DNA of 64,000 nucleotides from Narthecium ossifragum. Its lineage: Eukaryota; Streptophyta; Magnoliopsida; Dioscoreales; Nartheciaceae. Both the position numbers and the translations under genes were made by a program. Under the pieces are notes generated by a model. The model searched no databases. It was not told the origin of the DNA and worked only from the letters and a program-made list of their open reading frames with translations. The DNA lies in NCBI GenBank assembly GCA_963920575.1, contig OY986974.1:3547275-3611274 (forward strand). Reading direction: 5' to 3'. Positions 22,386-32,894 of this stretch are shown here, in pieces (the first letter of the stretch is position 1; each line of letters begins with the position of its first letter).

Positions 22386-24951
22386 TCAATTAAGTAAATC
22401 TTCCCACTTGCAGTATTGTCCTCCTGCTAACGCACGATAAAAACGATCTCTGCAGTAGACTGGCCTTCCATCAGCAGCCTCAGCTGCGGCGGCTGCGAGA
22501 TCATCGTCATTCTTTACATCTACTGGCAATCTTAACAGCTCTTCCTTCCTAAAATTTTAAGGGGGGAAAAAAATTAGCTGAAGGTTACTAGTTTGCAAAA
22601 CTGAAGCATTATTATCCAAGTATCGATCTACATTCATAACTTTTGCATGGATAATCTATACCTTAAATTGGATTTTTTCTTTGGATTTGAAACGTTTGAT
22701 TCAAATGTCGAATGTAGATAGTTCTCGACGGGCGTGGCAAATATGAATAGAGATGCAGCAGTGACCAGCAATGCCCCAGTCCCAACTAATGTTTGTTTCA
22801 GCAGTTTGATCACTGGCTTCACCTGATCCACACATGAACGTATACATTGTTCTTGTAGAAAAGGAAACCTCTTCAACTGTCATTATAACTTTAATCATGC
22901 CAAAAACATTCAAATCTTGTCATGATACAAATCATGCCATCATATATGCCACAGATATAAATGACCATGCAAGTATGAGGAAGAAAGCTGGTTGGACAGC
23001 AATGCTTACCTTATAAGATCCCAACAGCCGATCGCGAGCCAAGATCTTACAATAAAAACCAAATCATCACATCAAAATCCAGACACAGTTTCTTAGATGC
23101 TAACTAAAGCAAAACCAAGGAAAGTTTGTCAAAAGCTCATCTATCTAATTGCTTTTGTGCTTAATGTTAGTTCCAGTTATTACCTATATATGAACACTCT
23201 ACTTGCTGTCTTATTGAAACATGGCTATTAGATCAAATTGTACAGAAGCTTGTACATAGCTACAAAGGAAAATAACTATGCAAAGGCAGGGATTTTAATG
23301 TGAACTATCATTAAACTTTGAGTGGTTTCATATTGTCAACAACTCCTTCAAAGTAGATGGAAATATTCATTTTGACTATGTCATCATCTACATAAATCAT
23401 GATAAACTAATACCCTAACAGTAAATTTAGAGATATGATATGCAGAATATCATGCATATCATCTTTTTCTGGAGGATATTATTGCTTCATAGATGGTTGC
23501 AGCATTATGTAATTATGCACTAACCTCTGGTGGCTTCACCCACATTTGGCCATCGTACCATCCACTCTCTTCATAAGGTATCACTGCTGATAGTAGCCTG
23601 TCACCAACATAACTCCATCCCTATGATTGTAAGAACGAAAGTATGAATCGCAAGTTGGATTAGCAGAAAACTAACCTCTCTTGTTCAGAAATACGTGCCA
23701 TAAGATATGCCTATTTACTGTTGGAACTAAGAAATTATGATTATGCTTTCATGAGATCCTCATGCTCTATCCAAAAAAAAAAGAAAAAAAAAAAGTATCT
23801 CAATAGCTTCAGGAAATTGCACTTAATGTTACTGTTTGCATAATTACTAGCATTGCGTAATTAAAGTTCATAGAATGAAGAAGATACCAGGTATATCCGA
23901 AGTACGACCAGAGACACCAGGAGAAGAGTTCCAGTCCCAGCAGCTAGCGCAAATTTTAGTGGATCCTGCATACAACAAGTGTACGTACATAATTGACTGT
24001 AATTAAAGATCCTCTCTAGAAATTTATCCCAGTTTCATCATACAGATTGAAGGCAACAGGGCTTCAATCGCGATCCATGTTCTTTGCATTTTCATATATA
24101 TAATTACTGATCATGAGAGCTACGATGATCCAAATGATCAATTGACAATTTTCTTCTCCTCTGTTCCGCAGATATATATTTCGATTTATACTCTGACTTC
24201 TAAACATATCAAGAGCAGGTAACATTTTCCCCTGCATTCTATTCTTGCAGTTTGAGAACTTAATGAAAGAAGGTGATTATAAGAACATCCTATTCATGTT
24301 AAGATTCAAATATCAAAACAGCGTTCGAACCATATATAGCAATAAGAAGCTCCTGTTTCACAAACCTTTGAGGGGCTGAAGCTTGCAGCAGCTATTGGTG
24401 CTCCCAGCACTGTAAATGTCACTAAACACAAGCTGCCCAAGCGCAAGAAAAAGGACCCTGGACTTAGTTCTCCCCAGGAGTAAAGCATCTCATCTTTCAA
24501 AGATGAATACTCATTTACCTGCCACCAAAAAAGATCATCACAATTCACCAAAGAATAAAGATACTGATTTTTGAAGGTTATCAACTCACAAATTGTCCAT
24601 GAACGTTGAATTAAGGAACGGATCGACTGAGACAGGACAGGATTATCCAAACTCAGGACTTCTACTCTCATAACAATGAGCTAGGCTCAGTGAGTCAGCA
24701 AGTTAGATGCTCACCGGTCTCTGTTCGAAGGGGACTTCGATCTCCAACCCGGGTTCCCAGCTCTGTCCGGAGAAACCGCCGGAGCTACCATCAGCCTCAT
24801 CTTTCAGTGCCCTCGCGACGACTGCCCGACTCCATCTCCATGGGCAGATCAACCTCCGAGACCGGAGAAAACAACCACCACTCTGGCTGCCGACTATGCC
24901 ACTTGCCCTCCGGCCGGCGATCGCATGGACGGCGATCTGCAGCCTGAGCAT
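22386..24951 (-). CDS. CGLD27: CGLD27 homologue, DUF1230 chloroplast membrane protein
   Basis: Seven exons: 24951-24715, 24518-24366, 23965-23888, 23620-23525, 23045-23010, 22822-22662 and 22548-22386. All have GT-AG borders and matching phases, giving 307 residues. The first ~75 residues are basic and serine-rich, as in a chloroplast transit peptide. The mature part begins with PFEQRPVNEYSSLKDE. Hydrophobic segments follow in LCLVTFTVLGAPIAA, AAGTGTLLLVSLVVLRIYL and LVGTGALLVTAASLFIFA. Between them is GWSYVGDRLLSAVIPYEESG. The C-terminus has GRPVYCRDRFYRALAGG and CKWEDLL. These match the DUF1230 family (Conserved in Green Lineage and Diatoms 27), linked in published work to chloroplast function under iron limitation. 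Four CACGTG boxes lie 160-370 bp upstream of the ATG. No lesions are seen. Confidence 0.92.
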
Positions 24952-25058
24952 CGCCGGAACTCTAGCTTCTTCTTCTTCTTCTTCTTCCTATGGCGAAAAC
25001 TAACTATGATAACACTATACACTAGTTGCCATTATTCGATTGCAGCCATGTATCTTTT

Positions 25059-25322
25059 ACGTGGAGGGAGACAACAATGTTATCCAAAAGAAATTTGTGT
25101 TCATCTGACACGTGGCTGGTTGTGACTGGATGTTTGGGGTGGGAGCCTTTGGGTTTTTCTGTGGCCCCTCTATATCCACCAAACCATCGACGCCACGTGG
25201 CTCATCCCCTCTAATACTAGACCAACCAAAGCGCGTGGGATCGAACTTATGCCACGTGGCTTCCAGATCCTCTCACACTGCCACTGCGTGCCACGCCACA
25301 GGTACTGCCATGCTGGCACGTG
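25059..25322. promoter_or_regulatory. G-box cluster upstream of CGLD27
   Basis: Four CACGTG cores at 25109, 25194, 25251 and 25317, two of them inside the full palindrome GCCACGTGGC (25192-25201 and 25251-25260), plus a TACGTGG at 25058. They are 110-370 bp upstream of the CGLD27 start. bZIP (HY5, ABF) and bHLH (PIF, bHLH-Ib partner) factors bind such cores, which fits a light- or stress-regulated plastid gene. Being palindromic, they could also serve ubiquitin-RUB1 on the other side before the transposon arrived. Confidence 0.65.
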
Positions 25323-26005
25323 GAATCCCCTCGTTAATAACGTAAATTTATATTTATATTTACCCAATAGAGCGTATCTATCTTGAAGTAAAAGGAAATA
25401 TTTTTTCAATAATATTATTTTAATAAATTATTATTATTATATGCCTTTGAAGAAAGTATTGACGAAAGTATGCCTGATTTGGCCATGTCAGCGTGTGGCC
25501 TTTCATTTTTTTAATCATGTCAATGAAGACGTAACTCTATATTAATAAAGACGTGACTTCATTCTTTCTCCCCCAAACCGCACCGAGGACAAGGGCGGAT
25601 AAGAGTGTCCCTTATATAACGTAAGTTGGAGTTACGTCTACATTACGTGAGTACATTATTAAGACGTAACTTGAAGTTACGTTTTCACTGGAACCTTTTC
25701 CGTGAGTACATTAGTAAGACGTAACTTGCTTAGAACTCACAGAAACCTCAGACTTGAGTTTTTTTTTCCACTCTGTACAACCATACAATCAAACAGAAAT
25801 ACAATGTTTACAGATTAATCATCACATTCACATCTAAACACCCACCCATCCCATTCACATCTAAACACTCACCCACCACATTCACATCTAAACACAGTCT
25901 TTATATAAATCGAAATCGTTTACATCAAACATCATTAACATCTCTAAATGGTCACAAACCATTAACAAAAAAAATCAAAGTTACAATAGAAGACAATCAC
26001 AACCT

Positions 26006-28773
26006 CTAAGTTTTTTGCTTCTTCTTCACTGCCATCCTTTTCTTCCTCGACGGTTGAGCCTCCCCTCCCCCCATCGTAGCACCGACATCGACATCATGCT
26101 CAACATGTCCCTCCGGATCCTCCTCTGTCGTGCCCATGACTGGATATGATGATGGTATATCTTGAGATATCGGTATGTCATAGAAAGTAGTTTGCCCAGT
26201 AGTCTATTGTGACTGTTGTGAACTGACAGGATCTCCGCCGTAAATTCGCAAATCCTCCATCATAGAGTAGAATACCGGTGTCAAACGAGCGGCGAGCTCC
26301 TCTCCAGAACGGTCGCTGCACATCATGTAATTCTCCTCGGCTGTATCATATTGTTAATGGCGAGTTAAGAAATTTTGGTTAGATTAACACAATATAAGAA
26401 TTAATTACTAACGAACAAATTATATTTATCGGCTTCCGTAGCAGGTGTATATTCGGCTGATAGGCCATTCTGTCCTCCAATTTAGGCCTACTGACATACC
26501 GCATGGTGATTGATGAGTCACTAAATAGTCACAATTATACCCCTTAAATTACCTTTGTTAGCCCAAGAGTGTTTGTGTTTGATAGTTTGTTAGTTGATTT
26601 CAGGGTTAATCATGCTTTGAAAAGAAATGCAGAAAATTCGACTAAAATGACTAAATAAACTACTTCATTGACCGTCAGTAATATATTCGCCAGATATTAC
26701 ACAAAGGTTCAAATATTCTGAAACTTTGGGATATTGTAGAAGACTCAGAGATCTACAACATTGTTGTTGGACACTTTGCGAGATTCCTGATGGCGTGATA
26801 GCAGATTTGAAGAATACATGAAGAGACATAAGCTGGAAAGCTGCACCGTCGAAGCTGAAGAGAATATTCGTCAAATATTCTACATAACTCCGAATATTAT
26901 GAAATCTTCGGGATCTGACATAAGACTTCATAATCTACATCTTTTGTGTTGGACTCATTTTCAGATTCGAGACGGATTGGACCCAATAGCGACCGGAATA
27001 GGTTGCCATGATCAATTCAGGAAATCCGAGTTACAACAGAGTCCAACTCAACTAAACCCTAGTTTTGAAAGTTCCCCTATATATATGATTATTTAATACG
27101 AATTTGGGGGCTCTTCCTTGGCCCTTTGGCTGAGCCTTCTTGGTCATTTTTCTTCCTTCTTTTACATAATTTAGGTTAGATCTTTAGGGGAAGATCCATG
27201 GGTGGAGCGTGGCGACAACCTTCATCAACGGATCTCCTTCCTAAAGATGAGTAGCTAAACTTTTACCAAGGGATTCTTATGATATAACTAGGTTTTCTAT
27301 TAGGGATTTCTAAAATTTAGGGCTGGTATACCTTCTTGAATGGTTTGTATGGATTGATCTTAATTTCGTTATGAACTTGGTGCTGATTTCTTGCTGGATG
27401 TATGGATTGTCTTGGTTTGCACTTGATTCTAGAGCTTGTGTATGCCAGGGCTTGGATTGGATTCATCCAAATAAGAGGATCATGCTAGTCCCATGATATC
27501 TCGGATGAAATCTTCTTCGTGATTAAGGATTGTATAGTGCTAGTCCCACTATAGTAGTGCTAGTCCCACTACGTTCCATCCCTAATCCTTCATACATCAT
27601 ACCTTTGTAGATTTGGCCATCAAGATGCGAAGTCATCTCGATCTTACACCTAAATCCATATTCGTACTATTACTTGCGATGAATTCATCCTAATAAGAGG
27701 AATCATTAGCAGTGAACGTAACTAATCATTCGGTCACTGACATTTAGATAATTATTCTTACCAACAAGGAATCCTAACTAGAACTTGTTGAGTGATAAGG
27801 AGAACTAGCCATTCACTTATCAACTATTAGGAAGCTATTCATCGTGTGTACGTGCACTGATCTTAGGAAGACTTGGTAGAACCTTGGTTATTGATTAAGA
27901 ATTCCCTGGTACCTTTTTCCCTTATTTATTAATCATTTAGTATAAATTTAGTTTAATTTCAATCCTGAATCTTTTATCAACTTATCGGTAGGAATACTTA
28001 GATTGAGTTTAGTAGTTTAATTATTTTCCTACGCATTCCCTGTGGATTCGACTCGGACTCACTACTCACTACCCCTAAAGTAGTTAGTTAGTAGTTTGAT
28101 TATAAATTTGTAATTTTGAGTAGACTTGTTAAGGAACGACACTTTTCAAGTCGTATCAGTGATCCCCCAGTACCACTGCAAATATGACGCATGATCCTCA
28201 CCATCGTCCACTGCACCGTCAATGATTCTCTGGTGCCATTCCTCCCATTGGGTGATATACTGACGATGCGTAGTGACCTAGTCCGCAGTAACATTGCCCG
28301 ACGTGCTCCCTGAAACTACCGGGCCATCAACAGGTAAACCCATCAGTATCCCAACATCATGCAATGTGATCATCATCTCCACATGGCGCAAGTGAAAAGT
28401 AGTAGTTTCTGGTCGCCATCGCTCCATTAGCGCTGTGATCAAACACCGATCAAGTCGAATCGACAGCAGTCTACTGATAACATAAAATCCCAAACGCCGA
28501 AACAAGTTTATCTGACGCTCGTCCACAATCGGCCAAGACTGTAAACGCAATGAGTGCTCTGTACAAGGCCGAGGTCATCGTCATCATGTATGTAAAAATA
28601 TAATAAATTAAAATATTATATTTAATAACAATAAATTTTCTATATTTAACATTTACTTGCCCATCTCAAACCGCCGCGGAGCGGTGCTTGCCCTGGTCCC
28701 AAAGTACGTCTGGAGAAATCGGACCATGCTCACCCTCGTACGGCCTCGGGTCAAAGGCCCTCATGTGAGCCAT
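26006..28773 (-). pseudogene. plant mobile domain (MAIN-like) gene, broken
   Basis: Exon 1 (28773-28657) encodes AHMRAFDPRPYEGEHGPISP and HRSAAV, then has TGA (28668-28666) where the family normally has tryptophan. Exon 2 resumes near 28547 with SLRLQSWPIVDERQ, LFRRLGFYVISRLL, LITALMERWRPETTTFHL and TLHDVGILMGLPVDG, the hallmark of the plant mobile domain (PMD, as in MAIN and MAIL1). The frame is then cut by a solo LTR (26511-28158) and continues beyond it with ITMRYVSRPKLEDRMAYQPN. A further stop interrupts the C-terminal tail, which ends in a basic stretch at 26006. PMD proteins occur both as host silencing factors and as transposon cargo; here it is cargo of the surrounding element. Confidence 0.82.
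26511..28158 (+). mobile_element. solo LTR of a Ty3/gypsy element (1,648 bp)
   Basis: Starts TGATGAGTCA, ends GTCGTATCA, and is flanked by an exact 5-bp duplication GTGAT (26506-26510 and 28159-28163). A TATA-like CTATATATATG lies near 27079. The end sequence is of the type that precedes a GGCGCCGTTGCC primer site in Tat/Athila elements, so plus orientation is likely. No internal domain is present, implying recombination between two LTRs. The insertion interrupts the PMD coding exon: the reading frame ends in YLQWYWGIT at the duplication and resumes with MRYVSRP on the other side. Confidence 0.9.
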
Positions 28774-29000
28774 CTCGAGCCTATTGCATGCATTTAAAAA
28801 ATGTTAGTATATAGTCCAAAATGAAGGATATGTGCGGTCTACAAAGGAATATACTTTCGTAATAAAAAATGGGCATCTCATACCAGAATGATTAAAAAAC
28901 AAATTTTATAATAAAAAATGGGCATCTCAATTCCTATAAAAAAATTCTAATTTGATTATATAAACCCTAAATCTCACACAACAACAAGCATATAACTAAA

Positions 29001-29102
29001 ACTTCAACCTACGTCTTTCGTCGTCATCTACCCCCGCCGCGGGTCCTTCTCCTTTCCCACCTGCGGTGGGGGTAGATGACGACGAAAAACATAGGTTGAA
29101 GT
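29001..29102. repeat. inverted repeat in the right arm of the outer element
   Basis: Arms of about 40 bp, 29001-29040 and 29063-29102, separated by 22 bp. The left arm reads ACTTCAACCTACGTCTTTCG... and the right arm is its complement with few mismatches. A transcript here could fold into a long hairpin. Confidence 0.8.
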
Positions 29103-29384
29103 TACGTCTTTATTAATATAGACGTAACTTCAACATGCGTCTTATAAATACCACTCTCCTATCCGCCCTTAGCCTCCATGCGGTGGGGGAAGCTCTTTAT
29201 TAATAGGGATAATGACATTTTGATACCCTATGGTTTAGGGTAATGGCAATCTACTACCCTGTATTTTTGGTAATGTAGTTTACTACCCTACATTTTAGGT
29301 GACTGCGCGATTTACTACCCAGACCCCAGACGGCGTTAGTCCGGTTCACGGTATTTACACGTGGCGGCACGTGATGAGGAGAGA

Positions 29385-29636
29385 GAGAGAACTAGAGAGA
29401 GGAGAGAGAGAGACCAGCGGCCCTCCCTTGTTCCTCCCCGTCGTGGCCGCCACCTCCCCCGAGGTCCCCAACGTCGACGAGGGTCTTCCCTGTCGTCTCC
29501 GCCATGAACCACCGCCGAGAGAGAGAACTAGAGAGAGACCGGCGGCCCTCCCCTGCTCCTCCCCGTCGCCACCTCCCCCGAGGTCCCCAACGCCGACGAA
29601 GGTCTTCCCTGTCGTCTTCGCCATGAACCACCGCTG
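29385..29636. repeat. tandem duplication of ~126 bp inside the Pack-MULE
   Basis: Two adjacent copies, about 29385-29510 and 29511-29636. Both contain GAGAGAGAACTAGAGAGA, GCGGCCCTCCC, CACCTCCCCCGAGGTCCCCAA and CTTCCCTGTCGTC...GCCATGAACCACCGC. The right terminus (33121-33165) holds part of the same unit. The GC- and GA-rich frames predicted here are artefacts. Confidence 0.75.
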
Positions 29637-30032
29637 AGCCCCTCCATCTTCTCCAAAGCATCACCGCCGCACGATGCTGGAGGATCGAGGGCTCCACGAG
29701 TTCTGGCAGTGGGCGAACTCGTCGGGGATGCTGCCAGGACTCCGGTCGTGCCTCACCTTTAGCAAGCCATATGTGGAGACATCGTCGGAGAGGTTATTAG
29801 CGCATACAGAAAGGAGGTACATGATGGCCACCGTCTCTGGGGGGTTGAACCATCAAAGGAACCAGATCATCGACGCCGTCGTCGTCGCCCGGATTCTGGG
29901 GGCGGTGTTGGTGCTGTCGCCTGCCGGTGCTTCAGGTCAATCAAGTTTGGGGTGACGAGAGGTGGGTGGCCGTGGCCGACAGTACTCACTCTTGCTTTAT
30001 GAACATTTCTTTATCCGGTTTGATGGATGATG

Positions 30033-30628
30033 AGTTGGAAAGTGACTTAAATTGGAATCTCAATTAGAGTCTAAATTAGACTAATTGATCAGATCTCAGA
30101 TCTCATGTAATGGGAATTAAGAGTCCAATCCGAATTGGATTTCTCTCTCTCCTCTAAACTAGAATCCCACTTTAATAGGACTCCTCTCTTGTTTTTAGGT
30201 CTCTTGTACGGCAGTATATAAGAGGAAGAGGGTTGAGTGGTGGGTAAAGAGCTCGTACGGGTGAGAGAAGAAAAGTTGCAGGAGAGAGAGAAAGAAAGAA
30301 ACCGAGAGAAAGAGAAAGAGAGAAGGGAAGAGAAGAGAGAGAAAAAGGAGAGAGAAAAGAGGGCTATGGTGAGAGAAGGCTTGGTGATAGATCAACCAAG
30401 CATCCCTGTAATTTTCTTAATCTTAGTGGATTTCTCTGGTGTGCTCTCCCCGGGGAGGTAGGAGAATTTATCTCCGAACCACGTAAATATGTGTGTCTCC
30501 CATTTTTCTTTTGTTTTTCTATTATCTTGCATCTTTTGGTTTGGTTCTCTGCGCTTGTGTGTTTGACATCGATTTAGTGCTTGCAAACATCGATCAAAGA
30601 TCGAGGATCCGACACTTCCACGCTAACA
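30033..30628 (+). repeat. left LTR of the Copia element
   Basis: 596 bp, followed directly by the primer-binding site. Contains a GA-rich tract (30270-30360) and a TATATAAG box near 30216. Confidence 0.9.
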
Positions 30629-30671
30629 AGTGGTATCAGAGCCAGGTTTTAGGGTTTGACAAGTCGCAACG

Positions 30672-31827
30672 ATGTCGAAGTTTGAGGTGGAGAAGTTCGA
30701 TGGCAAGATGAACTTTGAGTTATGGCAAAAGAGGGTGAAGGCGATTCTGGTGCAGCATGATCTTCACAAGACTCTTTTGGGAGAGGAAGGAAATCCTGCA
30801 ACTGTGAAAGAAGAAGATTGGGCAGAGAAAGATCTGAAGGCATTAAGTTTGATAATGTTATTTCTGTCCGATGAAGTGATGTACAATGTTCTTGACGAAG
30901 AGACAACCATGGGCTTATGGAAGAGGTTAGAAAACTAGTACATGTCAAAGTCTCTCACTAACAAGTTGTATCTAAAGAAGCAACTTTACATCCTTTGTAT
31001 GGTAGAAGATGAAAGTCTTTTGAAGCACCTCAATGAGTTCAACAAGTTGATCACAGATTTGCTCAGAATGGATGTGAAGATCGATGATGAAGACAAGGCA
31101 GTTATTTTTCTTTCATCTATTCCAGAATCCTATGACCACTTGGTGACAACCATCTTATATGGGAAAGATACAGTGAAAAATGGAGGAGGTCACGAGCACT
31201 TTACTATCACATGAGATGAGGCGAAAGCCTAGATACTCAGAAGGTGATGGTTTGGTGGCAAGACAAGCAGGTCAAGAAAGAGGAAGGTTCGAGGGTCGAG
31301 ATGGAAAGAAAGGAAAAGATCGATCAAAGTTCAAGGTCAGAAAGTCTCAGTGCAGATGGTGCAAAGAAGATGGTCACTGGATGAAAAATTGCAAGAAGTT
31401 TGCTGACTACCAAATGAATGACAAGGATGTTGTGGCAAGTGTGGTTTCTGGTACAGAAGAGGATGGAGATCTTCTTACAGTCTCATCAGGTACGAATCAC
31501 TCAGATAGTTGGATTCTTGATTTCGGTAGTTCCTATCATATGTGTCCGCATAGATCATGGTTTGATAGTTATAAACAACATGATGGAGGGACTATGCATA
31601 TGGGTAATGATGTTGCATGTAAGAGTGTTGGGATAGGAACAATAAGGATCAAGATGTATGATGGTATGATAAGGACTCTTGGGAATGTCAGACATGTTCC
31701 GGAGTTAAGGAAAAGTTTTATCTCACTTGGAGTTTTAGACTCAAAGGGATGCACATGGAGTGTATCTGATGGTACCTTATTGGTAAAGAAGGGTGCTTTA
31801 GAGATCATGAAAGGAGATAAAAAATGA
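30672..31827 (+). pseudogene. Copia gag and protease remnant
   Basis: Begins at ATG 30672 with a UBN2-type Copia gag (KFDGKMNFELWQKRVKAIL, then WKRLEN), is stopped by TAG at 30936-30938 and continues in the same frame (SLTNKLYLKKQLY, LLKHLNEFNKLI). A frameshift leads into the segment at 31180 with a CCHC knuckle, CRWCKEDGHWMKNC. The protease region has DSWILDFGSSYHMC where Copia normally has a D-(S/T)-G-A/C motif. It ends with GNVRHVPELRKSFISLGVLD, the usual join to integrase, then a stop at 31827. Integrase is absent. Confidence 0.85.
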
Positions 31828-31944
31828 AACCTGTACCAATTAATAGGAAAGACGGTGACAGGATTGGCTCTTGAGACAGAGAAAGTGCAACATGCCATGC
31901 AGGGAAAGATGGCATCGCTGAGTATGAATCGGGCTTGGTATTAG

Positions 31945-32205
31945 ATGCAACTATCCAAGGGAAAGAGAGCGACAGGTTGCAAGTGGGTCTACAGGAGAAA
32001 GAAAAATATTACATCAAAGAAGCCAGATAAGTTCAAGATAGTAGCGGCCATGAAAGCTGTATGTTTGAAAGGTTTGATGTCTGATGGGAAGATCCAGATG
32101 GGAACAGTTTTCACCAAAATGGATATGCCAGACATAAAGATGAAGCCATGGTCGAGGGAGAAGTCTAGGAACTGCCTGGACTTCGCCCATATACAACAGT
32201 GCTAG
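31945..32205 (+). pseudogene. Copia reverse transcriptase trace
   Basis: LSKGKRATGCKWVYRRKKN is the conserved start of Copia reverse transcriptase. About 20 codons later the similarity fades. The palm and RNase H are deleted. Confidence 0.65.
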
Positions 32206-32298
32206 TGGATGAAAGCCCCAGGGAGAGGGGGTATGATATGCAGAGAAATCAAATTGAAGCTCTTCTCAAGATCATGGAATTTGAGTCAAGGTGGAGAT

Positions 32299-32894
32299 TG
32301 TTGGAAAGTGACTCAAATTGGAATCTCAATTAGAGTCTAAATTAGACTAATTGATCAGATCTCAGATCTCATGTAATGGGAATTAAGAGTCCAATCCGAA
32401 TTGGATTTCTCTCTCTCCTCTAAACTAGAATCCCACTTTAATAGGACTCCTCTCTTATTTTTAGGTCTCTTGTACGGCAGTATATAAGAGGAAGAGGGTT
32501 GAGTGGTGGGTAAAGAGCTCGTACAGGTGAGAGAAGAAAAGTTGCAGGAGAGAGAGAAAGAAAGAAACCGAGAGAGAGAGAAAGAGAGAAGGGAAGAGAA
32601 GAGAGAGAAAAAGGAGAGAGAAAAGAGGGCTCTGGTGAGAGAAGGCTTGGTGATAGATCAACCAAGCATTCATGTAATCTTCTAGATCTTAGTGGATTTC
32701 TCTGGTGTGCTCTCCCCGTGGACGTAGGAGAATCTATCTCCGAATCACGTAAATCTCCGTGTCTCCCATTTTTCTTTTGTTTTTCTATTATCTTACATCT
32801 TTTGGTTTGGTTCTCTGCGCTTGTGTGTTTGACATCGATTTAGGGCTTGCAAACATCGATCAAAGATCGAGGATCCGACGCTTCTGCACCAACA
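32299..32894 (+). repeat. right LTR of the Copia element
   Basis: 596 bp, begins TGTTGGAAAG after a purine-rich tract and ends CCAACA before the target duplication. Co-linear with the left LTR without indels. Confidence 0.9.

Larger units (their letters stand above)
30033..32894 (+). mobile_element. internally deleted Ty1/Copia element
   Basis: Two 596-bp LTRs, 30033-30628 and 32299-32894, with a 5-bp target duplication TGATG (30028-30032 and 32895-32899). By eye they differ at about 25 positions (near 4%). The first base of the left LTR is A instead of T. The primer-binding site TGGTATCAGAGC (30631) matches initiator tRNA-Met, and a purine-rich tract precedes the right LTR. The interior is only 1.67 kb: gag with a zinc knuckle, a protease remnant and a trace of RT. 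Integrase and most RT are gone. It lies in the intron of the captured O-fucosyltransferase fragment. Confidence 0.93.

Noticed and set aside
29299..29697. Overlapping proline/arginine-rich frames of about 90-112 codons
   Set aside because: They lie in the duplicated GA/GC-rich terminus of the Pack-MULE and have no protein-like composition.
30033..32894. Possibility that the inner Copia element is autonomous
   Set aside because: Integrase and nearly all RT are deleted, and gag has a stop and a frameshift.
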